64,000 bases of DNA from Scandinavium sp036409475 (GCF_036409475.1 NZ_JAYRCK010000004.1:1-64000), one strand, 5' to 3'; positions 50,826-60,167 are shown, counted from the first letter of the stretch. Translations and numbers: made by a program. The notes: generated by a model from the sequence alone, not told the origin.

Positions 50826-51482
50826 TTACGGCGCGAGTCGGTCGATTTTCCAGGCGTCGCTTTCACGCTGGTAGAGAAAACGATCGTGCAGGCGGTGTTC
50901 GCCCCCTTGCCAGAACTCCATCGACTCAATGCTGACGCGGAATCCGCCCCAGAAACTCGGCAGCGGGACTTCGCCCTGCTGGAACTTTTGCTTGAGTTCG
51001 AGGAATTTGCTTTCCAGAATGCCGCGCGCCGAAATACGGCTGGATTGTTTCGAAACCCAGGCACCAATCTGGCTGTCGCGTGGGCGACTGTGGAAATATT
51101 TGACCACTTCGAGGGTAGAGAGGCGTTCCGCTTTGCCGGTCACCATCACCTGACGTTCGAGCGTATGCCATGGGAACAACAAACTGATGCGAGGGTTTTG
51201 CTCAAGGTGATGTGCTTTGCGGCTACCGAGATTGGTGTAGAAGACCAGCCCCTTTTCATCATAATGCTTGAGCAGGACGATGCGCTGGTACGGCTGACCG
51301 CTCTCATCAACGGTCGCGACGACCATGGCGGTGGGATCGGCGAGTTTCGCCTCACAGGCCTGCCCGAGCCAGCGCTCAAATAAAGCCAAAGGTTCAGCAG
51401 GAAGATCGTGGCGGCGCAGGCCGCCACGGGTATATTCACGGCGCAAATGCGCGATTTGCTGCAGGTCGTCGTTATCAGACAT
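50826..51482 (-). CDS. pdxH: Pyridoxamine/pyridoxine 5'-phosphate oxidase
   Basis: A 218-residue FMN enzyme that makes pyridoxal 5'-phosphate. FMN contacts are in RIVLLKHYDEKGLVFYTN and SRKAHHLEQNPRISLLF; the C-terminal signature is RLSTLEVVKYFHSRPRDSQIGAWVS with WKIDRLAP at the end. Length and sequence match E. coli. With PdxY missing nearby, salvage would rest on PdxH plus kinases elsewhere. Confidence 0.97.
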   Translation of the reverse strand: MSDNDDLQQIAHLRREYTRGGLRRHDLPAEPLALFERWLGQACEAKLADPTAMVVATVDESGQPYQRIVLLKHYDEKGLVFYTNLGSRKAHHLEQNPRISLLFPWHTLERQVMVTGKAERLSTLEVVKYFHSRPRDSQIGAWVSKQSSRISARGILESKFLELKQKFQQGEVPLPSFWGGFRVSIESMEFWQGGEHRLHDRFLYQRESDAWKIDRLAP

Positions 51483-51539
51483 GGCTTTTGAGAGTGTTGT
51501 CTTCGGGTAGCGCTATTGTGCGCTGCCCTCGGCAAAATC

Positions 51540-51863
51540 TCAACGCTTCGGATTTTGTAACTGACAGTTATTCAGGACGATACGATCGCGTTTGTAGACT
51601 GTCGCGGAGTCGCCTTTCGACCAGAAGACATAAATACCGTCAGTGTAACGTGCGCCAGAAGCCGAAATGCCCTGAGTCAGCGTCTGCTGTTGGTTGTCGT
51701 AAATAAAGTCGACCTGCTGGCGGGTATTGTTCAGATGAACGGTTAACGGTTTTTCGTCACACTGGTATTGCAGCGTGTCGGTGTTCATGCGCTCAACGAA
51801 CTGGCTGTAATAACTACATCCGGAGAGCATCAGGGGTACAATTGCGAGGAGGAGTTTTTTCAT
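51540..51863 (-). CDS. mliC: C-type lysozyme inhibitor, lipoprotein MliC (YdhA)
   Basis: A 107-residue lipoprotein. Signal peptide and lipobox MLSGC give a lipidated Cys at residue 16. The mature domain has QYQCDEKPLTVHLNNTRQQV and a second cysteine pair (C-N-N-C-like NNCQL). It blocks host lysozyme in the outer membrane or periplasm; it may have a role in host contact. Confidence 0.93.
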   Translation of the reverse strand: MKKLLLAIVPLMLSGCSYYSQFVERMNTDTLQYQCDEKPLTVHLNNTRQQVDFIYDNQQQTLTQGISASGARYTDGIYVFWSKGDSATVYKRDRIVLNNCQLQNPKR

Positions 51864-51955
51864 TAGCTTGCCTTAAGGCTGTCCCGGTCCCGGAGGGCAA
51901 GATGCCCTCCCATAACACTTCTAGTTTATTGGCATTGCCAGAATGACTCAGTCAG

Positions 51956-53080
51956 TTAACTCTGATTCTGCGGGGCGTTGGCAGGAAAAATTGCGCCTAA
52001 GACGGTTGCTTCGCTGGCGCCCGTAACGGATGGCAGGTTGCCAGGCAGTCCTGCCAGGGTACGCCATGCCAGCCACGCAAACGCCAGGCCTTCCATATCA
52101 TCGCCACTGACACCGGCTTCGTCAGTGGTCGACACTTCGGTTCCTGAGAGCAGCGCAGCAAGACGAGCCATTAACAGAGGATTACGGCTACCACCACCAC
52201 AGACTAACAGCCGCTCACAGCCGCCACTCAGAAGGACCTGTTCGCTGATGGTCACCGCTGTCAGTTCCGTCAGCGTGGTCATGACATCGACCGCGCTGAC
52301 GTTCGGATGCTTCGCCAACTGACGTTCGAGCCAACCGTAATTGAAATATTCGCGCCCCGTACTTTTCGGCGCAGACAAGGCAAACCACGGGTCGCTGAGC
52401 ATCTCCTGTAAAAGAGGCAGATTGATTTTTCCGCTACTCGCCCATGCAGCATCCTTATCATAAGGCTTACCGCACTGACGCCAGATCCACGCGTCCATCA
52501 GCATATTTCCAGGCCCGGTATCATGGCCTTTTACCGGTAAGCCAGGACACAACAGTGACAGGTTTGCGATGCCGCCAATATTCAGCACCACGCGACGCTC
52601 AAGCGGGTCCGCCAGTAATGCCTGGTGAAAGGCAGGAACCAGCGGCGCGCCCTGCCCACCCAGCGCCATATCGCGACGACGAAAATCCCCTACTACCGTA
52701 ACGCCTGTGCGAGCGGCCACAATGTTGTTATCACCGATTTGAAGAGTGTGTGGCGCATCACTGTCAGGCTCATGCCAGACGGTTTGCCCGTGACAGCCGA
52801 TGGCAACGACATCGCTGGCCGTCAGATTTTCCTGCGCCATCAGCGTTAAAACCGCATCAGCGAACAGGTGCCCAAGGCGAGTATCGAGCTGACCATATTG
52901 TGACAGCGTTAATTGCTGTCCCTGGCAAATGGCCAGAATGGCCTCTTTCAGCGCAAAGGGAATGGGGTAAGAAAGGCTGGCTTGCTGCGCCACCATGTTG
53001 TCATCCATTACTGCGAGGACCACATCAACCCCATCAAGGCTGGTACCTGACATTACGCCGATATAACGACCCGATTTCAT
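51956..53080 (-). CDS. anmK: Anhydro-N-acetylmuramic acid kinase
   Basis: A 374-residue kinase that opens and phosphorylates 1,6-anhydroMurNAc in peptidoglycan recycling. It starts with YIGVMSGTSLDGVDVVLAV. ATP and substrate sites are in VGDFRRRDMALGGQGAPLVP, NIGGIANLS and VCGGGSRNPLLM. It diverges from slyB. Confidence 0.97.
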   Translation of the reverse strand: MKSGRYIGVMSGTSLDGVDVVLAVMDDNMVAQQASLSYPIPFALKEAILAICQGQQLTLSQYGQLDTRLGHLFADAVLTLMAQENLTASDVVAIGCHGQTVWHEPDSDAPHTLQIGDNNIVAARTGVTVVGDFRRRDMALGGQGAPLVPAFHQALLADPLERRVVLNIGGIANLSLLCPGLPVKGHDTGPGNMLMDAWIWRQCGKPYDKDAAWASSGKINLPLLQEMLSDPWFALSAPKSTGREYFNYGWLERQLAKHPNVSAVDVMTTLTELTAVTISEQVLLSGGCERLLVCGGGSRNPLLMARLAALLSGTEVSTTDEAGVSGDDMEGLAFAWLAWRTLAGLPGNLPSVTGASEATVLGAIFPANAPQNQS

Positions 53081-53212
53081 ACGCCTTCCTTAGTTGTGAC
53101 CGAAAAGCACACTGAAACATAAAGTCTTTCTCAATGCCACGACCGGCTAATAAAATTTAACAATCGCGCACAAAATCTCTCGTGCCCCTGCTTTCTTCAC
53201 TGGTGAAGCGGC

Positions 53213-53229
53213 CGTTGACGTTTGGTTAA
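53213..53229 (+). promoter_or_regulatory. Candidate PhoP box upstream of slyB
   Basis: CGTTGA-CGTTT-GGTTAA fits the PhoP direct repeat in 9 of 12 positions. It lies 12 bp upstream of a TATAAT box at 53242-53247, which is the usual PhoP spacing. slyB is a PhoP target in E. coli and Salmonella. Confidence 0.6.
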
Positions 53230-53241
53230 GAAGATTCCAAT

Positions 53242-53247
53242 TATAAT
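53242..53247 (+). promoter_or_regulatory. -10 box of slyB
   Basis: TATAAT, perfect consensus, with no good -35, as expected for PhoP-dependent promoters. Confidence 0.6.
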
Positions 53248-53354
53248 TTTCATTATATCCGCGCAGAACATATGACCCCCGAGGGATAAATACCATATAA
53301 TTGCGAGGTAAGGATGCTCTCAAGAGCGTTACTTGGTGAACAGGAGATTCATAA

Positions 53355-53822
53355 ATGATGTTACGTGTATTGGCCGTTTCAATGATCGGTTTAACGCTCG
53401 CGGGTTGTGTCAGCAGCAGCGGCTTGTCTGGCGACGTGTATTCCGCATCCGAAGCCAAACAAGTTCAGAATGTGACTTACGGAACTATCGTTCACGTACG
53501 TCCAGTCCAGATTCAGGGTGGTAATGATGCTAACGTCATCGGCGCTATCGGCGGCGCAGTCCTCGGTGGCTTCCTGGGCAATACCGTGGGTGGCGGCACA
53601 GGCCGTTCACTGGCAACGGCGGCGGGTGCAGTGGCAGGCGGCGTTGCCGGCCAGGGTGTTCAGAGCGCAATGAACAAAACTCAGGGCGTTGAGCTGGAAA
53701 TCCGCAAAGACGATGGCAACACCATCATGGTGGTTCAGAAACAGGGTGATACCCGTTTCTCTGCTGGCCAGCGTGTTGTGATGGCAAGCAACGGCAGCCA
53801 GGTGACGGTGTCCCCTCGTTAA
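53355..53822 (+). CDS. slyB: Outer-membrane lipoprotein SlyB
   Basis: A 155-residue lipoprotein. The lipobox LTLAGC puts the lipidated Cys at residue 18. A glycine-zipper segment follows (GAIGGAVLGGFLGNTVGGGTG and GAVAGGVAGQGVQ). SlyB stabilises the outer membrane under LPS stress in E. coli. It is almost identical to E. coli from the mature region onward. Confidence 0.97.
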   Translation: MMLRVLAVSMIGLTLAGCVSSSGLSGDVYSASEAKQVQNVTYGTIVHVRPVQIQGGNDANVIGAIGGAVLGGFLGNTVGGGTGRSLATAAGAVAGGVAGQGVQSAMNKTQGVELEIRKDDGNTIMVVQKQGDTRFSAGQRVVMASNGSQVTVSPR

Positions 53823-53829
53823 TGTTCCC

Positions 53830-53862
53830 GTGTGTGGCCACTCGGCCACACACTGTTTTTTT
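53830..53862 (+). terminator. slyB terminator (not invaded)
   Basis: GTGTGTGGCC-ACTC-GGCCACACAC followed by TGTTTTTTTT. Confidence 0.92.
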
Positions 53863-54064
53863 TACGTCTCCTCACGCTTATCGTTATTTCCCCACAAATA
53901 TCTTGCTTACTTTACATATCCAAAAATATCCTCGCACTTGAGCGAATTAATATTTTCGCCTGCGCAATACTCATTACGCTGTAACGAAATAAACTCAAAA
54001 CGTTTCAGGCTTACGCCTGCTTTTGGCTTTGCACATTGTAATGCCATACCCCCAGGAAATTAAC

Positions 54065-54783
54065 ATGCTTGTAAACTCGTCTTTCCCGATTAATCGGTTG
54101 TTGTTCTTTTTTGGTTGCTCAGTGCTTGCTGTTGGGCTGTTAAATCTTTTTTCCAGCCAGGTCATTTATCGTATTCCTGCGACAATGCCAACGCTTTTCC
54201 CTGTCATGACCATTTTTTTAATGGTGTTTCATATCCTGATCGCCAGCTTTATGGTGATGAAATATCTTTGCGATAAACACCGTCTGTATCTGATGGCCAT
54301 TGCCTGTGCCTTCGGCGGCTCTGCGCTGCTGATGCTGGGAACGTTAAGCAGCTATACCGACTGGTTACTGTGCTCGCCTATCGCCAAAGTGAATTATAAC
54401 GATGCGTTTATCTACTACTTTTTCCGTAATGTTATGATGGCAGCATTATTCATGGCATCAATAATTCTGTATGAATATCGTCACAGCGAAATTCATACGT
54501 TGCGGAATCACATGGTTATCCTTAGTTTAATTATCGGTTTTACTGTCAGTATGCTCGCATTATCGTGGCTGTACTCCAGTCATTATGGCGGTATGCATTT
54601 ATTAATCATCGATAATCTAAGCCGTCACTTTACTTCGCTCTGGCATAACTATCTTATTAGTGCCCTGATTATACCGCGACGCAAGCAGAGGCCTCACAGG
54701 AAATCTGTGTTCAGCGAGCAGACGAAGCGATGTATCAGGCAAAAGAGAATGGGCGCAACCAGGTGATAGCCTGGCAGGCTTAA
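54065..54783 (+). pseudogene. Diguanylate cyclase with most of the GGDEF domain deleted
   Basis: The first 205 or so codons (MLVNSSFPINRLLFFFGCS onward) encode a six-to-seven-helix MASE-type membrane sensor. Near 54665 the sequence jumps directly into the last 30 codons of a GGDEF domain in a different frame: CVQRADEAMYQAKENGRN ending IAWQA and a stop at 54783. The GGDEF active loop itself is missing. The original frame would run on to 54766 through unrelated residues. So one deletion of some 400 bp removed the catalytic core. It lies between slyB and slyA, where E. coli has no such gene. Confidence 0.82.
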
Positions 54784-54792
54784 TAAAGAAAA

Positions 54793-54813
54793 AGGCCCTG
54801 AAATTCAGGGCCT
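54793..54813. terminator. slyA/GGDEF terminator hairpin, left copy
   Basis: AGGCCCTGAA-A-TTCAGGGCCT preceded by AAAGAAAAA, the T-run for slyA. Part of a 21-bp duplication around element copy 5. Confidence 0.82.
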
Positions 54814-54953
54814 GAGAGTGATGACAAACCTCTAACGAATGAGATCTGTCATAGGGTACCGAATAAAAAACAAGGAAAATCAATTTATTGATTTTCGGCT
54901 GCTCACCACAAAGAAGGAAAAACCACGCTTTTTCCTTCTTTGTCAGCAGTCTG
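54814..54953 (-). repeat. Terminator-targeting element, copy 5
   Basis: 140 bp in minus orientation, base-for-base identical to copy 8 at 63540. It is flanked by a perfect 21-bp duplication of the terminator hairpin, between convergent genes. Confidence 0.95.
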
Positions 54954-54974
54954 AGGCCCTGAAATTCAGGGCCT
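54954..54974. terminator. slyA/GGDEF terminator hairpin, right copy
   Basis: The same AGGCCCTGAA/TTCAGGGCCT hairpin followed by CTTCTG. Confidence 0.7.
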
Positions 54975-54986
54975 CTTCTGTTCATA

Positions 54987-55427
54987 TTAGTCTCTGGACT
55001 GCAGATCGTTGATGTTCTGCTCCAGTTTGCGGATGAGTCCAAGCAGCAAATCCAGTTCTTCCGGCGAAATACCGGAAAGGATTTCCCCCCGGGTTTTGCG
55101 GATCACCGCCTCCATATCTTCAATCAGCGGCTCTGCTTTTTCAGTCAGTTTAATGCGTTTAGCACGACGGTCGTTGGCGCAGGTCTGACGCGAAATCAGG
55201 CCCTTTTCTTCCAGCTGATCCAGCGTACGAACCAGAGACGGCTGCTCGATACCAATCGCTTTAGCCAGTTGAATTTGCGACTGTTCTGGCGGGAGCTGAT
55301 GAATGTTATGCAGCGTGACCCAGTGAGTCTGCGTTAATTCCAGAGGTTTGAGGCGATGGTCAATCAGAGCACGCCATATGCGCACTAATCGTGCCAGATC
55401 GGACCCTAATGGCGATTCCAATTTCAT
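54987..55427 (-). CDS. slyA: MarR-family regulator SlyA
   Basis: A 146-residue dimeric winged-helix regulator. The DNA-binding core is QIQLAKAIGIEQPSLVRTLDQLEEKGLI, followed by the wing CANDRRAKRIKLT. The first 50 residues are the same as in E. coli. SlyA relieves H-NS silencing of virulence and surface genes, and salicylate or ppGpp modulate it. It diverges from ydhIJK. Confidence 0.97.
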   Translation of the reverse strand: MKLESPLGSDLARLVRIWRALIDHRLKPLELTQTHWVTLHNIHQLPPEQSQIQLAKAIGIEQPSLVRTLDQLEEKGLISRQTCANDRRAKRIKLTEKAEPLIEDMEAVIRKTRGEILSGISPEELDLLLGLIRKLEQNINDLQSRD

Positions 55428-55608
55428 CTCCTTATAATTAGCTTGCTAAGTTATTATACTGATTTTAGAATAGTGTGCAGCATTTAAATATTCAAAACAA
55501 ATGTATTACCGCTTCCTTGCAGACTGACACAATGATTTACACTGATAATAATTCTCTCGCGCAGCCCCATTCAACCAGCGATAACGCATTTGCAAAGGAT
55601 TTTTGCCC

Positions 55609-55845
55609 GTGAATCTGACGTTAAACAGCACCGGACTTCCCCTCCAGGACTTGCTCGTCGGGGCATCCATTTACTTCCCACCGCTGTTCAAAGCGGTGTT
55701 ACCCGGTTTCTTCATCTGGCTCATTGCCCATCGTCAATTGCGCGACTGGATGTACGCGGGTGACGTCTGGCATCCGTTGCTGATGGATCTCTCTTTGTTC
55801 GCGCTGGCAGTCTGCCTGTCGTTATTTCTGATCGTGATGTGGTAA
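55609..55845 (+). CDS. ydhI: DUF1656 inner-membrane protein YdhI
   Basis: A 78-residue protein with two membrane helices and the DUF1656 pattern PLQDLLVGASIYFPP. The start is GTG at 55609 with AAGGAT 8 nt upstream. It is the first gene of ydhIJK, which resembles the aaeXAB efflux system. Confidence 0.93.
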   Translation: MNLTLNSTGLPLQDLLVGASIYFPPLFKAVLPGFFIWLIAHRQLRDWMYAGDVWHPLLMDLSLFALAVCLSLFLIVMW

Positions 55846-55854
55846 CGAAGCCTG

Positions 55855-56790
55855 ATGAAAAAACTAAAATATTTCTCCACGCTGCTGGTTGCAGCGCTCG
55901 CGCTGATTGCTGTCTGGCTGATGTGGAATTACTACATGCAATCACCCTGGACTCGCGACGGTAAAATTCGCGCTGAGCAGGTCAGCATCACCCCTCAAGT
56001 GTCTGGCAGCATCATTGAACTGACCGTTCGTGATAACCAACGGGTGAATGCTGGCGATACTCTTTTTCGCCTGGATCAGACGCCATTTCGCATCGCAGTG
56101 ATGAATGCGGAAGCCCAGCTGGCAAAAGCGCAATCCGATAAAGCAAAAGCCCAGTCCGACATGGATAAGGCCGATGCGGATAGGATGAAAGCACGCCGCG
56201 AAGCCGACAGACGCCGCGACCTGCCGAAAAATTTCATCTCGGCTGAAGACCTGGATACGGTCAATATTGCCCTGCAAACGGCGAAAGCTGACGCGGAAGC
56301 AGCGAAAGCCAATGTTACCGCAGCAAAAGCCAGTGCCGATGCGGCTAACGCGGCACTGGAGCATGCCAAATGGCAGCTCAGCCAAACGGAGGTCAAAGCC
56401 CCTGTCGACGGCTGGGTCACTAATCTGTCCACGCGGGCTGGCGATTACGCTTCCGTCGGCCGCCCTGTCTTCGCCCTTGTCGATAGCCATTCGTTTTACG
56501 TCGTGGGCTACTTTGAAGAAACCAAATTGCGGCACATTCAGGCCGGTGATAAAGCCAGTATCGTGTTGTACAGCAACGGCAATACGTTACAGGGTCACGT
56601 AGCCAGCATCGGGCGCGCCATTTCCGATCAGAGCGTGGGCAGTGAAAATAATCTGGTAGCAGACGTCAAACCGACGATCCCCTGGGTTCGTCTGGCGCAA
56701 CGTGTTCCGGTTCGCATTGAATTTGATAAGCTGCCTGACGATGTCGTGCTGGTTTCAGGTACCACCTGCACCGTGTCGATTGGCGGTTGA
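55855..56790 (+). CDS. ydhJ: HlyD-family membrane fusion protein YdhJ
   Basis: A 311-residue periplasmic adaptor with an N-terminal membrane anchor. A lipoyl half-motif (VSITPQVSGSIIEL) is followed by a coiled coil rich in Lys/Ala/Asp (about 75-175), then the second lipoyl half (KAPVDGWVTNLSTRAGDYA) and a beta-barrel. It should link YdhK to an outer-membrane channel for efflux. The stop overlaps the ydhK start. Confidence 0.95.
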   Translation: MKKLKYFSTLLVAALALIAVWLMWNYYMQSPWTRDGKIRAEQVSITPQVSGSIIELTVRDNQRVNAGDTLFRLDQTPFRIAVMNAEAQLAKAQSDKAKAQSDMDKADADRMKARREADRRRDLPKNFISAEDLDTVNIALQTAKADAEAAKANVTAAKASADAANAALEHAKWQLSQTEVKAPVDGWVTNLSTRAGDYASVGRPVFALVDSHSFYVVGYFEETKLRHIQAGDKASIVLYSNGNTLQGHVASIGRAISDQSVGSENNLVADVKPTIPWVRLAQRVPVRIEFDKLPDDVVLVSGTTCTVSIGG

Positions 56791-58817
56791 TGATGACTTT
56801 CCAGGCTCTGAACTGGCGAACGCTGCCGTGGATTAAAGCGACTCGCCCACAGTGGCGGTATGCGTTGCGAAACGGCATCGCCATGTGTCTGGCGTTAAGC
56901 TTCGCTTATTACATCAACCTGGATGAGCCTTACTGGGCGATGACGTCGGCAGCGGTCGTGAGCTTCCCGACTGTCGGCGGCGTTATCAGCAAAAGCTTCG
57001 GGCGTATCGCCGGCAGCCTGCTCGGTGCCTGTGCAGCAATTTTAATTGCCGGGCACACCATGACCGATCCCTGGTTTTTCCTGTTAAGCATGTCCGCCTG
57101 GATAGCGTTTTGTACCTGGGCCTGCGCCATGTTTATGAACAATGTGGCCTACGCTTTTCAGCTAGCCGGATACACCTGCGCCATCATCGCTTTCCCTTTG
57201 GTTAATCTCGTTGAAGCCTCGCAGCTGTGGGAAATCGCCCAGGCACGCGTCTGTGAAGTGATTGTGGGCATTATCAGCGGTGCGCTGATGATGATGATCA
57301 TGCCGAGTACTTCCGATGGTACCGCGCTACTGACAGCCCTGAAGAAAATGCATGCGCGCATCCTCGAACACGCGAGTTTGCTCTGGCAACCTGAAAACAG
57401 CGATGCCGTGCGTACCGCTCATGAAAGCGTCATCGGTCAGATCCTGACCATGAACCTGCTGCGCATCCAGGCGTTCTGGAGCCACTATCGCTTTCGTCGC
57501 CAGAACAGCTTGCTGAACTATCTCCTTCATCAGCAACTGCGTTTAACCAGCGTGATTTCCAGCCTGCGCCGTATGTTGATGAACTGGTCAACGCCGCCTG
57601 AAAATACCCGTGAAGTACTGGAAAACCTGTTTGCGGAGCTGGCAAAACCCAACGCGAATGCCTATACCGTAGCCCGAATTATTGCCCCTTTAGCCCCAGG
57701 CGATCCGCTGGATTTTCGTCACCACGCCTTCTGGCATCGGCTGCGCTATTTCTGCCGACTTTATTTGTCGTCCAGCCGCTGGCTTCAACGGTTGGAAAAT
57801 GCCTCCGCCATCACTGAGTTTGATGTTCCGAAGGCACCTGCCCTGGCGCGTCGTACCGACCATGCCGAAGCTTTGCTCAATGGCGTGCGTACTTTCATCG
57901 CACTGGTCATGGTTGGCGCATGGGCTATCAACGCGCAATGGTCGTCAGGCCCGGCCGCCCTGACGTTAGCGGCGATATGCTGTGTGCTTTATTCCATTTC
58001 CCCTTCACCGTTTAATTCGCTGACGCTGTTGCTGCGCACCTTGCTGCTGCTCTCGCTGTTCAGTTTTGGGGTGAAATTCGGTTTGATGGTGCAGATAAGT
58101 GATCTCTGGCAGTTCCTGTTGTTCCTGTTCCCGCTGATTATCACCATGCAATTGCTGAAATTGCAGATGCCGAAGTTCGCCGGGTTATGGGGGCAGATGA
58201 TTGTCTTTATGGGCTCGTTTATCGCGGTATCTAATCCGCCAGTGTATGACTTTGGCAGTTTCCTTAACGACAATCTGGCAAAGATTCTGGGGGTCGGTCT
58301 GGCGTGGCTGGCCTTTGCGGTACTGAAGCCCGGTTCCGATGCGCGCAAAAGTCGACGCCATATCCGTTCATTACGCCGCCATTTTGTTGACCAGCTCAGC
58401 CGCCATCCTCAGCAAAGCGAACATGAATTTGAGTCGCTGGTGTATCACTACATTAGCCAGTTGAGTAACAGCCAGGACGCAATGGCCAGACGCTGGTTGT
58501 TACGCTGGGGTGTGGTGTTACTCAACTGCTCCCATGTCGTCTGGCAGCTTCGTGACTGGCAAACCCGCTCCGATCCGCTTGTTCAGGTACGCGACCTCTG
58601 CATCTCTTTGCTGCGGGATGTGATGAGCGAGCGCGGTGTTCAGCAGCGCCCGCTGGCCTCAGCGCTGAAAGAATTGCAGCGAATTTACGAGGCGCTGGGT
58701 CACCACCACCAGCCTGCGGCCCGGGAGTTAGCGGCGATTGTGTGGCGGTTATACTGCTCGCTGTCGCAGCTTGAACAAGCGCCACAGGCTGGCACGATAG
58801 AGACTCCGGCGTCTTAA
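56790..58817 (+). CDS. ydhK: Aromatic acid exporter-family protein YdhK
   Basis: A 675-residue FUSC/AaeB-family inner-membrane protein with two membrane blocks (about 25-180 and 375-510) and cytosolic segments after each. Motifs are LDEPYWAMTSAAVVSFPTVGG and FVDQLSRHPQQSEHEFESL. The ATG at 56790 overlaps the ydhJ stop. In E. coli sodC follows; here a terminator and ydhF follow. Confidence 0.95.
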   Translation: MMTFQALNWRTLPWIKATRPQWRYALRNGIAMCLALSFAYYINLDEPYWAMTSAAVVSFPTVGGVISKSFGRIAGSLLGACAAILIAGHTMTDPWFFLLSMSAWIAFCTWACAMFMNNVAYAFQLAGYTCAIIAFPLVNLVEASQLWEIAQARVCEVIVGIISGALMMMIMPSTSDGTALLTALKKMHARILEHASLLWQPENSDAVRTAHESVIGQILTMNLLRIQAFWSHYRFRRQNSLLNYLLHQQLRLTSVISSLRRMLMNWSTPPENTREVLENLFAELAKPNANAYTVARIIAPLAPGDPLDFRHHAFWHRLRYFCRLYLSSSRWLQRLENASAITEFDVPKAPALARRTDHAEALLNGVRTFIALVMVGAWAINAQWSSGPAALTLAAICCVLYSISPSPFNSLTLLLRTLLLLSLFSFGVKFGLMVQISDLWQFLLFLFPLIITMQLLKLQMPKFAGLWGQMIVFMGSFIAVSNPPVYDFGSFLNDNLAKILGVGLAWLAFAVLKPGSDARKSRRHIRSLRRHFVDQLSRHPQQSEHEFESLVYHYISQLSNSQDAMARRWLLRWGVVLLNCSHVVWQLRDWQTRSDPLVQVRDLCISLLRDVMSERGVQQRPLASALKELQRIYEALGHHHQPAARELAAIVWRLYCSLSQLEQAPQAGTIETPAS

Positions 58818-58859
58818 CCGCGCTTTATCGGTTGAGATAACCAGAAGACCTCCATAAAA

Positions 58860-58897
58860 AAGGTGTCGCTGTTAAGTCTAAACCAGCGACACCTTTT
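58860..58897. terminator. Bidirectional terminator between ydhK and ydhF
   Basis: AAAAAAGGTGTCGCTG and CAGCGACACCTTTTT pair across a 12-nt loop, serving both convergent genes. Confidence 0.9.
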
Positions 58898-58914
58898 TGA
58901 GCGGAAAGTCAGAT

Positions 58915-59811
58915 TTACGGTACGTCGTAACCCAGCGCAGCTTTACGAATGCGGAACCACTGCTGACGGGTCATTTCAAGCGACTCGGCGGCAATGGCAG
59001 AACGAACACGCTCGATTTTGCCGGAACCGATAATAGGCAGTGGTTGTGAAGGCAGACGCATCACCCACGCATAAACCACCTGCTCAATGCTTTGGGCATT
59101 CAGTTCTTCCGCCACTTTAGCCAGCTCATCACGTAGCGGCAGGAAGTTCTCATCATTGAACAAGCTACCGCCTCCCAGACAAGACCAGGCCATTGGGCGG
59201 ATACGTAACTGTTGCAGCTGATCCAGCGTGCCATCCAGCAGCAGCGGCTGATGTACAGGCGACAGTTCAATCTGGTTTGTCGCCAGGGTAAACGGCAGGC
59301 GGGATTGCAGCAGTGAGAACTGTGCTGGCGTAAAGTTAGACACACCGAAATGACGGACTTTGCCGCTCTGGTGTAGCTCAGTGAAGGCTGCGGCCACTTC
59401 GTCTGCATCCATCAGCGGATCAGGGCGGTGGATCAGCAACAAATCGAGGTGGTCGGTCGCCAGGTTAACCAGTGACTGCTCGGCGCTGCGAACGATATGG
59501 TCGCGATCGGTGATGTAGTGTCCTAACGCATTTTCAGGGCGGGCCGTGGTGGCGATGCCGCATTTGCTGACCACTTCCATGCGGGAGCGCAGATGTGGCG
59601 CAAGCTTCAGGGCTTCACCAAAGGCCGCTTCGCAGAGGTAACCGCCGTAAATATCGGCGTGATCGACCGTGGTGATGCCAAGATCGAGATGCTCTTCAAT
59701 AAAGCTTACCAGCTGGCGCGGGGACATGTTCCAGTCCATCAGACGCCAGTAACCCATCACAAAACGGGAGAATTCCGGGCCATTAGGCGCGAGAGTAATA
59801 CGCTGAACCAT
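58915..59811 (-). CDS. ydhF: Aldo/keto reductase-family oxidoreductase YdhF
   Basis: A 298-residue TIM-barrel reductase. The catalytic tetrad includes the Asp/Tyr in VDHADIYGGY, the Lys in EVVSKCGIA and the His in LLLIHRPDP. The NADPH site is near PLPIIGSGKIERVRSAI. The start at 59811 matches E. coli. Its natural substrate is unknown. Confidence 0.96.
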   Translation of the reverse strand: MVQRITLAPNGPEFSRFVMGYWRLMDWNMSPRQLVSFIEEHLDLGITTVDHADIYGGYLCEAAFGEALKLAPHLRSRMEVVSKCGIATTARPENALGHYITDRDHIVRSAEQSLVNLATDHLDLLLIHRPDPLMDADEVAAAFTELHQSGKVRHFGVSNFTPAQFSLLQSRLPFTLATNQIELSPVHQPLLLDGTLDQLQQLRIRPMAWSCLGGGSLFNDENFLPLRDELAKVAEELNAQSIEQVVYAWVMRLPSQPLPIIGSGKIERVRSAIAAESLEMTRQQWFRIRKAALGYDVP

Positions 59812-59860
59812 CAAAGCTTCCTCAACAGAAAAATTTCATCGAGTATACGCACATTTGCGC

Positions 59861-60100
59861 TCAAAACAGTGAGGGCTGCTCAGGATCTTCGGCTTCTGAG
59901 GGTTTGTTTGCGCGGATTTTGCGCAGCAGACGCTGACGGCAAAGGCGAAGCACCTCCTGCTTTTGCGTGTCGCTCATGGTTTGCCACTGGAAACGCTCGT
60001 CGCGGCTACGCATACAGCCACGGCAATAGCCGCGTTCATCCGACTGGCAAATGCCCCGGCACGGGCTTTGTACCGGGAAAAACTCCAGTTGTTCTGCCAC
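59861..60100 (-). CDS. ydhL: DUF1289 small cysteine-rich protein YdhL
   Basis: A 79-residue protein. Its core is CRGICQSDERGYCRGCMRSRDER, four cysteines in the DUF1289 arrangement (likely metal-binding), followed by a basic C-terminal helix. The function is unknown. It sits upstream of ydhF and diverges from nemR. Confidence 0.93.
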   Translation of the reverse strand: MAEQLEFFPVQSPCRGICQSDERGYCRGCMRSRDERFQWQTMSDTQKQEVLRLCRQRLLRKIRANKPSEAEDPEQPSLF

Positions 60101-60167
60101 ACCGCCCCCTGTTTATCGCTTCTTCTCATTGAAGCCTGAGAATCGCCATCCTGCAACCACATTCATT

